A DNA stretch of 29,682 bases, taken from positions 1 to 29,682 of the IMG/VR virus record IMGVR_UViG_3300031216_000043. One strand, 5' to 3'. The notes under the pieces were generated by a model. That model was not told where the DNA came from. It ran no database searches and saw nothing but the letters and a program-made list of their open reading frames with translations. Source of the stretch: a virus. Below are positions 25,601 through 29,682 of this stretch, one piece after another. The translations under genes and the position numbers were made by a program. Each line of letters opens with the position of its first letter. The stretch's first letter is position 1.

Positions 25601-27637
25601 GCTTGCCATCAAACGATCATCGTCGGTGGATTCCTTGTTGGCCAGGGTGGCACCGTGAGCGTCGATCACATCAATGCGGGTGAGAGGGCGAGGATTGGCT
25701 TCAAAGCTTTCCTTGAGAGCCGGAACTTGATCCATGGTCTCCATAGCTTCAACGTCTGACAGAAGAGCAGAATTGCGAACCACGTCCTGAGCAGCCTTTT
25801 TCTTGTCGGCCGCTTTGGAAACGTCTTCCACATTCACTGGTTCAGTAGGCTCAGTGGATTCAGTTGGCTCATCAGTGCTGGTTGGATCAGTGGGTTCTTC
25901 TGTTCCGGTTTGGTTTGGTGTGGGTGGGCCAGAGACTTCAGGGGTTTCAGAAGCTTCAGGAGCCTCTGTATCCGGGGCAGGGGCACCTATCGTGCTGGCA
26001 GCGTCTGCCATACTCTCATTGGCTGTTTTCAGGGCGTCAGGGCTCACTGCCGAGTCTGCATTAGCAGAGGCTTCTGCCGCAGCAGTCCGAGCTTCCAAAG
26101 CTGAACCAGCAACATCAGACCCTGCACTTGCTACAGTAGAGACAACCTTACCAGCAAGACCAGGTGATTGCATAATACCAGCCGCACCAAGACCACCTAT
26201 TGCACCTTCAACAGCAGACGATGCCACATCTTCAAAAAGTTCTGTTTCAACTCCCCCACCAACAATTAAACCAGCGTTAGATGTGAGCTGAGCATTACCT
26301 TCTTGGATAAATTCTTCTGTAGTTTCACGGGCTGTATTGCCAGCTACTTTCTTTGAAGCTTGTGCGATCGACGTACTTCCAACACCACGCCCTAAAGGAT
26401 TTGCAGCAAACGAAGCTGTGAGCTTACCAGCTAAAATTGCTGCAGGAAGGGCCAACGCAAATGTCACAAAACCGCTATCTATAACCAAATCGCCAAGAAC
26501 CTCATCATGGCTCATGTTGTTGTTTCGCATTTCCCAATACTTATCATTGCCCACCATGTCAGCTTCGGTAAGAGACAAAAATTTCATTTGGTTTTGTTGA
26601 ACAGCGGCACCACTTTCACCAAGACCCATAATGAGAGGGGCCGCTTTCTCACCTTCTTTGAGAGCCAAAGATCTACCAGATGCTGTTTTCAAAGAAGCCT
26701 TAGCTGCCTCTTTTGACATACCACCTGCAACCATTTTGCTGACAGCCCTGGCTTTACCAACATACGAAATAGGGGCAGCAAACGCAGCAACCGATGCCAC
26801 ACCTTGAGTTACGAGAGAGGCAGCTTGATCAGGGTTTTGAGCGTAGTTCACAGCTGTGTCGACCATCGCTGCGCCTTGCTTCTTGAGCCAAGGAGATACA
26901 ACACGATCCCACTTGCTGTCACTATCGGCATTGGCAGCCAGGTCTTGCTGATACTGAGCTTCGCGGTCTATTTTATCCAGCTGCGCAGCTCGTGCAAACT
27001 GGTCCCCACGCTCAACTGATGTGTCAGACTTTAGGCTATTAATCTGTCCTGTGATTGCCTGAGTTGCTTTACCAATACCCGGTGCAAGCGGGTAGCCAAA
27101 AACCTCTGGTAATTCAAAAGCATCCACTGTCTTGTTTCGGCCGTAATCACCAATAGCAGCAACCCCGGACAAAAAAGATCCAGCAACGTTTACAGCACCA
27201 GTTGATAGATCAGCAGCCGTGTCTCCAAGCAACTCACCCCTGGTACGGCCCGCGTCTTGAATACGATCTTCGTTGAGATAAGCACGTGCATAATCGGCTT
27301 TGTAGTTCGCAGCCTCTTGGCCATATTTAATGCTGAACGCCAACGAAGACAGAGAGTTCAAATCTTTAGTAACTTCGTCCTGAGCCAGTTCATTCCCTTC
27401 TTGGGATGCCAGAGCCATACTAGCCCGACCTTCTGGAGACTCCAAGGATGCTCGCTTCTGAGCAGAGATTTCTTGCAAGCTTGCAGACTTACCTTCAACC
27501 AAGGACGGCTCAGAAGCTTGAGGAGCTTGTGTCTCAACAGGTGTGCCAACCTCAAACCGACCAGGGGCAGACTGACCAAAAGACGACCCAAACTGAGCCA
27601 TGTCGTTAAGTGAGATAGGTTTGGTTGGCTTCGCCAT
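16694..27637 (-). CDS. Giant N4-type virion RNA polymerase (3647 aa)
   Basis: I place the start at the ATG with first base 27637 (MAKPTKPISL), nine bases after GAGG; the frame runs back to 27703 but through a terminator. Single-subunit RNA polymerase motifs are present: TSVGR (1536-1540), motif A EADGITDGP (Asp1686), motif B RGVTKNPLTVFLYG (Arg1792, Lys1796, Tyr1804, Gly1805) and motif C VYDGVVMS (Asp2064). Distances of 146, 106 and 272 residues resemble those recalled for N4 vRNAP (about 135, 107, 285). An HEMLH zinc-peptidase motif (2342-2346) with a downstream NEFVSW (Glu2434) lies C-terminal. The N-terminal third has hydrophobic stretches (about 386-405) and acidic Pro/Thr linkers (about 549-610, 1016-1079). 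The protein would be packaged, ejected with DNA, and transcribe early genes. Confidence 0.93.
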   Translation of the reverse strand: MAKPTKPISLNDMAQFGSSFGQSAPGRFEVGTPVETQAPQASEPSLVEGKSASLQEISAQKRASLESPEGRASMALASQEGNELAQDEVTKDLNSLSSLAFSIKYGQEAANYKADYARAYLNEDRIQDAGRTRGELLGDTAADLSTGAVNVAGSFLSGVAAIGDYGRNKTVDAFELPEVFGYPLAPGIGKATQAITGQINSLKSDTSVERGDQFARAAQLDKIDREAQYQQDLAANADSDSKWDRVVSPWLKKQGAAMVDTAVNYAQNPDQAASLVTQGVASVAAFAAPISYVGKARAVSKMVAGGMSKEAAKASLKTASGRSLALKEGEKAAPLIMGLGESGAAVQQNQMKFLSLTEADMVGNDKYWEMRNNNMSHDEVLGDLVIDSGFVTFALALPAAILAGKLTASFAANPLGRGVGSTSIAQASKKVAGNTARETTEEFIQEGNAQLTSNAGLIVGGGVETELFEDVASSAVEGAIGGLGAAGIMQSPGLAGKVVSTVASAGSDVAGSALEARTAAAEASANADSAVSPDALKTANESMADAASTIGAPAPDTEAPEASETPEVSGPPTPNQTGTEEPTDPTSTDEPTESTEPTEPVNVEDVSKAADKKKAAQDVVRNSALLSDVEAMETMDQVPALKESFEANPRPLTRIDVIDAHGATLANKESTDDDRLMASFGVLSEMAIMREASATDVETEMNKLDEADPDRVKYTTVNQSVKLYESSAAVTEANKFIGSMDPVKLREVVGLDDPAGAPKTEEEALNRGRLIDMIKLANPEAVTSADINIVLDQVGGGKTAERLKKKLKVASLIAKSFETSDANKEQNQADLDAALKDMTPEQRKKEQNVSDNFPTFKLVSNQIRNTGDEARGLISLSAHNARIRKSMDSGHKLEGQAALIELKAFATSQINKMKAINKSVSEGAGRSVPYMSYKNGDRYMDKKGIYGQVKSPASVAMMRNASADLEAVVGLFNILLDQYGPEMGTLTKDLQSGALKAPDLNSRALKAPAVVETKPKAKPKKKVKSEPVIVDEVIDDESVAEPVVDEDADLIDNDNVGAVATVEDVAPVEPEPTDKPSTEAELKTKALERHWMTKSKDRLLAAKGSVNHFIQAFNAKPLSSLMAEQEDPIAFLMENITKLQRDDNGMIRELTKEEVTAVTALVQNEMPKFAKSIDDLTNERLTAEDDRWIKSLMNGTNAKGDKTQDILSTDDGKTLNFMTLQENGKYAIDPLVSQALFMATSEWMARTARRSIPSYDVDELKKKFGTPDNAVITDSAKLAASQGMPLQGVLDEIARLTQDLLGVSADKTVTASYTSGLFKALAGTALQAQFLEGQIEDFEGVVLAPKTDDAIEAEKTALKAKGKPTDQIKDAIEIKWTFINPKPTGSNATALKTLGSMPDVFTRAFTQDGEKERHIGKPSTKRESHQLRNPIAKLSEDETTVLDMKRNTSSYVNTSQVWLMDTLGRDMYGKALGLIDLDNISYKLNPAHRTSIEGKNASIRSGIEGVDGYLSEIDAYAEATGTTRYKVPTYFDWVITSVGRLMQQGPVTQQGNKTMREMITPTVATIDLSDSEMVDRVWLAVAQAADIKVHKQDPELSIQQAKDLFNDPEALLPALDIVDEWRRGEIDGDRMNFMRSDFVKAVTASNVEVTDKLLHAIQTVQAMKMAQEQGGEAKTSFKVSLGLEADGITDGPINAIMHMSVGEFTIDDIRRYAQGGLMFSPDKKTFADHFTEDPDDLYEVAAKKLRDLILPLLDDPAYAALLKVMDKFLDGFSYNPVYGPTVDGSDHLTIKRGVTKNPLTVFLYGAGEEGIAGKIASLIIDEIHVGLSLEANKSDRSPFDPETVKALKELFGSGIDDMDISKIISNPAGNKMMVDHIMHRGVTLKIQELLIPHLRESLDFATGGLAIRMEQSQTLASIQTAIFQDLFEKQYNAVLKEWRTEGKIGASQTLPEAELKTIFESLLKSSPVYDTDAQSFHISPPKATLQEGNESQGVSKTPKLDRYNNNTKVSRLRRFGSQNTVKTPSDASVKVSPYLTIGTGDGRMILNTYVQGDSSITTTLPVYDGVVMSLDNIVTNSEQINKANFDAWMLDGPYEAMATGYQQMLATLKKSDIANFSLETRKKINRAFGRKPWESMSNEALFDALVAQQRLMADLAMESKARKLTIAEVSTSTDHLAAAGSPYVREGTDISNGKTWDYEGIKNWANKIHRKHMKTLRRAEKKQLTSRDAAQKDPQLVAAIKAVGTEVENHEKVTMLTGGQIPLALKDIDGLSVEQKSLLQDVLMKDPKFVNATYYFGSPKQLEAVRNDLHSELDKSPIQRGQAHIGSNIVFVSNLAPETLLHEMLHVHTTRILVNHFDDPRSSAPNVTMATRNLEALIKEFRSLIPERFTGTTTRRKPGERILVKDFTGTAGSIAVLQKELTTHEANPARQMNEFVSWMMTNQNLIEMAKKRKVYDPVLKIAQKVLGEVKRMLKIKSKPGSTLFSNISFNTEMLLGQATKDQQIEMEQFGNYMMNQVNPTNPRLEQLDETYTNRLEAHIRLNRERFTAQATPGDESVADRFAYKIDKLIQVSAEASTQATHAGFLPEVRQEQVFRQIHKAMMSGMRMEAGAVERTNRIFGHVMKTLKPSDLLAPGSSETNKKAMKAAERRYDMLTGADGLRRTANGNTDVLATFLALSQTDPILRNAMENMASPKNNEIKKDTVDGWINRVMATIANMITSLSVSRKAQPRNVKGALDVLAEALAVQKRENQYIVMAENYARMDKINDWSSNMLSLGSEKTSQWIDKQNKKINPTNRREKAKKAALVLSSFVVSMGSKSEAEIKGNSLTNFMNGFENLATTREIIRDFRGRTPSNAPVFDLLNPINTQVDSVRQDARVNIPKELTGYFSKKLSEKENDDLFTVIAKADLMALSRNEALFLMADPVKSGSMVQAAEEKVSSLGGNHSQLMRRKARALAKYMVNRDNTSQSLLRNARAISELLNEDVQNKPKPNKKLENALDRLVTLYAFDLMEDSVKQTVKDLSATEKRGMEVLAGYHKSNRALEAQRLPKGEEGLMLQYNGWKGYAPSTPKPGTILEIADDSKHQEMIFKGFVKVSAYKGDPTEKYQGTRSLYRSTVGGKASFNQGLAQTVHPTWRGVDQRTGVTRSAESGGPVPLEYTKQIKLRGRTTKDGVPAGEYLQPVFNGKGEVKGYERTLKAEDQASLQSSTDLFKMSGVWTGRILEEEISGELNQQVLLATKKIHDDHLAKYGNIDDFVNVADKDQKDATIKDAYGTLGWQIKEAAAKLYGKPNYLPLRKDVVLDVIGTRSASITDSWSGVSRWRPKTQKAFKDMATTIIGADAFKYFSTVEGTIQDAVSLAKDTIVVKSVIVIIDNLFSNQLHLGSWGIGYITGSKAMVRKFIETSAYNKNKEQITALNVELQAEIQNKRKANQIKGQIQALEDANRQLSIWPLLEAGEYTLKSEDVNTGDKAMSENRVTEFLSNQFDKLPEVVKTTAKHLVISQDTALFKGLNRMVQYGDFLAKAVLYDHLTQQKGMTSKEALAVIVEEFVPYSRLSGRGRGAAEANGLVWFSTYKIRIMKIGANMIRNRPTAALLFGAGIGPALNVDTVFSGSGLGKYMQGTLGYSFGWGMGLQAPSMLPVNAILPN

Positions 27638-27660
27638 GCGAGTCATCCTCAAGCAATTAA

Positions 27661-27697
27661 CAAAATAAAAGGAGGCTATGGATGTACCAAAGCCTCC
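27661..27697 (-). terminator. Strong intrinsic terminator immediately upstream of the virion RNA polymerase gene
   Basis: On the minus strand GGAGGCTTTGG (27697-27687) pairs with CCATAGCCTCC (27681-27671), 10 of 11 bp, loop TACAT, then TTTTATTTTG (27670-27661). It lies after the upstream virion gene and ends only 24 bases before the polymerase start, leaving no room for a promoter between. Polymerase expression probably depends on read-through. Confidence 0.85.
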
Positions 27698-27733
27698 CTG
27701 CATTATTCACTTTTTATGTGGGCCTGTGTATGC

Positions 27734-27747
27734 CCGTCTTGTGACGG
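27734..27747 (-). other. Small hairpin at the 3' end of the right-hand late gene
   Basis: CCGTC (27734-27738) and GACGG (27743-27747) pair around a TTGT tetraloop directly after the stop codon at 27749-27751. No T-tract follows on the minus strand. It may protect the mRNA 3' end rather than terminate. Confidence 0.35.
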
Positions 27748-27748
27748 C

Positions 27749-29682
27749 TTACATGTTGAGCATTTCTGGTATCAGATCCATCAAGCCCATGACTTCATCT
27801 GATATAGGACCACTATTTTGTATGTCCGACATGAACTTAGACAAGATACCTTCAGCTTGTGTACGTCGACCCTCATCAAGGTCGTTTCTTGCTTGCAGCA
27901 TACTGATTGCCGCAGACACTTGTTGCACTTGCTGTGGGGGCAAACCTACTTCATCCCCGATCATCTGAATAGTCTCCGCAGGTGATCCACGGAATGCGTC
28001 CTGTGCTTGCTGATACCCAGGAGTTTGTGCGCCGCTTGCTTGGCTTGAAGGGCCATCGCTTTGTGGACCCCTGCCTGCAGAAAGAGCTTGGCTCAAGTTA
28101 TCAGGTGTACTCATTACTGGAGACGGTGTCGCCGGTGTTGCAGGAGCTGCAGCATCCTGACGACTTGCCCAAAAGTCAGCAACTCCTTCCCCATTTTGTC
28201 GAATTGCGTCAGCTTGTCCGAAAAGGTTTGCGCCCCTCTCAGGACTAAACATACTTACGCCACCAGCAATGGCACCTTGTACACCCGCAGCTGCATTGTA
28301 ACCTCCTTGAAGCACTTGACCAACCATCGTGTCAGTAGAGTCGCTTAAATCCCTAACATCTTTCAATATGTTTTGACCAACGGCATTAGAATTAGCAGCT
28401 CTTTCTGCAGGTGTTAATGAGCCTGAAGGGGCAGCGTTATTTGATTTAGGGCTCGGGACACCATTTGAACCGCTGCCTCCTCCTCCTGAAAACAATGGAA
28501 GGCTTTCACCGCCTGCCCCCGGTGGAGCATTTGCAATACGCGCCTCGTAAGTATACTCTGTGCCCATCTCAGTCATACGAGCCAAAGCCCGATCTGCTCT
28601 TTCATCGTTACCACGAGTTGCTGCGATCGCATACTCTTCTTGAAGTTCATCCCACTCACCTCGAAATGATTCAAGTTTTGCGTTTTCACGGTTATACTCG
28701 GCTCGTAATTCTTGGTTGGCTGCCCTGTTTGCTTCGTTGTTGAGATCACCAAGAATGGTTCTAATACCGCTATCGTTCAGCTTAGTTTTATTCCATAAAA
28801 AACCCCCCGCCTTGACAGTAGACTCCATAACTGCAGCAATTGTTTCAGGTGCAACCTTTGAAAATTCTTTTTGCAGTTTGTTGAAGTCAGCTTCCATGTC
28901 TCCGAACGACCCCATGAACGAAGACTCGTCTTCACCAGCAGCCGTGAACTGTTTCTTCATGCGAGACTGTAACTCAGCGGCCGTTTTACCGGGTGCGCCG
29001 CTGTAAGCTTGCTGGCCTACCGCATGCCAACGCAACCCGGGGTTTGCGCTAACCATACGCTTCAGCTCAGTTTTTTGATAATCAAGTGCTGTGTTGGTGT
29101 TCACCATCATAGGATTGCTTGCCATAGCACGTTTAACAGCTGGGCTAGTATCCCAATGCGCGGGATTCACCTCATCAGCTGCAGCAAGCCATGCAGCTTC
29201 TTTCTCTGCAGAGTAACCTTGTTCGAGAATCCATGGAGTCATCTCTGACGGTTGAAGGCTGTTGGCCATTTGGTCGACGCCAGCCAACGCTTCTTGTCGC
29301 ATTGCTGCATTGGCGTCATCACTAGCTTGTTGTGCAACAGTACGCTTTCGATCTTCGATTTTCCAGCTATCTGTAATTTGTTTTTGACCTAAGTTATAAC
29401 CTGCAGTCTCTGTGCTCTGATCCCGGCTGTTGTTGATTGACTGGGAGTTGGCGTTGGCAAAGAGATCATCACGTCGACCGGCAATCATCTCTAACGTGTC
29501 ACCGTTTATGTCCCTGGGGTTGATACCCAGAGATTGAAAAATACCTTCTTTGCTGGCTTTGTCCCAGCTGCCAACATCAGTAATGCCCATGGCTTTACCA
29601 ACAGCTGCAGCAGAGTTTTCAAACATGAGATCAGCATCAGCTTGAGCTTGCTCAGCATCACGCTCTCCCTGGAATCCACGGA
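27749..29682 (-). CDS. Large helical virion-type protein, 5' end beyond the window (partial)
   Basis: An ATG at 29626 gives 625 aa, but the frame stays open to the window edge with a similar helical sequence (GERDAEQAQADADL) and no ribosome site precedes that ATG, so the real start is probably outside. The product is Ala-, Gln- and Asn-rich, mostly helical, with coiled-coil segments (for example EYNRENAKLESFRGEWDELQ), Gly/Ser-rich linkers (SGGGGSGSNG) and a helical C-terminus ending LIPEMLNM. No enzyme motif is visible. Immediately upstream of the virion RNA polymerase in the late operon, it is probably an internal or ejected virion protein, in the place of N4 gp51-gp54. The specific equivalent cannot be named. 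Confidence 0.75.
   Translation of the reverse strand, partial: RGFQGERDAEQAQADADLMFENSAAAVGKAMGITDVGSWDKASKEGIFQSLGINPRDINGDTLEMIAGRRDDLFANANSQSINNSRDQSTETAGYNLGQKQITDSWKIEDRKRTVAQQASDDANAAMRQEALAGVDQMANSLQPSEMTPWILEQGYSAEKEAAWLAAADEVNPAHWDTSPAVKRAMASNPMMVNTNTALDYQKTELKRMVSANPGLRWHAVGQQAYSGAPGKTAAELQSRMKKQFTAAGEDESSFMGSFGDMEADFNKLQKEFSKVAPETIAAVMESTVKAGGFLWNKTKLNDSGIRTILGDLNNEANRAANQELRAEYNRENAKLESFRGEWDELQEEYAIAATRGNDERADRALARMTEMGTEYTYEARIANAPPGAGGESLPLFSGGGGSGSNGVPSPKSNNAAPSGSLTPAERAANSNAVGQNILKDVRDLSDSTDTMVGQVLQGGYNAAAGVQGAIAGGVSMFSPERGANLFGQADAIRQNGEGVADFWASRQDAAAPATPATPSPVMSTPDNLSQALSAGRGPQSDGPSSQASGAQTPGYQQAQDAFRGSPAETIQMIGDEVGLPPQQVQQVSAAISMLQARNDLDEGRRTQAEGILSKFMSDIQNSGPISDEVMGLMDLIPEMLNM

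Noticed and set aside
27638-27703. Upstream start (27703) for the virion RNA polymerase
   Set aside because: The extra 22 residues would be encoded by the terminator stem and T-tract; the ATG at 27637 has a well-spaced GAGG.
16713-29248. Many plus-strand open frames opposite the late genes
   Set aside because: They lie antisense to the clearly coding 3647-aa and right-hand genes and lack ribosome sites or family motifs.

Overview
The window looks like part of a tailed-phage genome of the N4 type (Schitoviridae-like) that also carries a complete plasmid maintenance block. It therefore reads as a candidate phage-plasmid of a proteobacterial host. The N4 assignment rests on two things seen here. 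The first is a rightward replication operon in the N4 order: Dda/RecD-like helicase, family A DNA polymerase, Cas4-like nuclease, ~720-aa ATPase/primase, Sak4-like ATPase, SSB-like protein, RuvC-like resolvase. The second is a convergent 3647-aa leftward gene with the T7/N4 single-subunit RNA polymerase motifs (TxxGR, motif A Asp, motif B R-x3-K...YG, motif C Asp) at spacings close to those I recall for N4 virion RNA polymerase. The host genus cannot be read from the sequence.

Layout. Positions 1-820 hold the end of a small phage-type gene, a CxxC zinc-finger protein and a winged-helix protein. Positions 820-2050 are an iteron replicon: a Rep_3 initiator gene with one iteron copy upstream and, downstream, a second copy, three perfect DnaA boxes phased by 12 bp, and four oppositely oriented iterons at 21-22 bp spacing. 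Positions 2054-3372 carry a small unknown gene and a divergent ThyX. Positions 3424-4384 (minus) are a ParA ATPase and a ribbon-helix-helix partner. Positions 4538-15895 are the rightward replication/recombination operon, ending in a Pro/Ala/Glu-rich protein and a small membrane protein. Positions 15896-16270 are noncoding but highly structured, with two tRNA-type T-arm sequences and a possible pseudoknot; one small gene follows. Terminators facing both ways separate this from the leftward late operon: virion RNA polymerase (16694-27637) and an upstream virion-type protein that runs off the right edge.

How it may work (inference). Rep, iterons, ParA and RHH would keep the genome as a circular low-copy plasmid. 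The polymerase, primase, helicase, SSB and nucleases would drive lytic replication. The virion polymerase would be packaged and injected to start early transcription, and the SSB-like protein may, as in N4, also act in late transcription. A related ACCACACC sequence recurs in four intergenic gaps on the plus strand and may be a dispersed regulatory or partition site.
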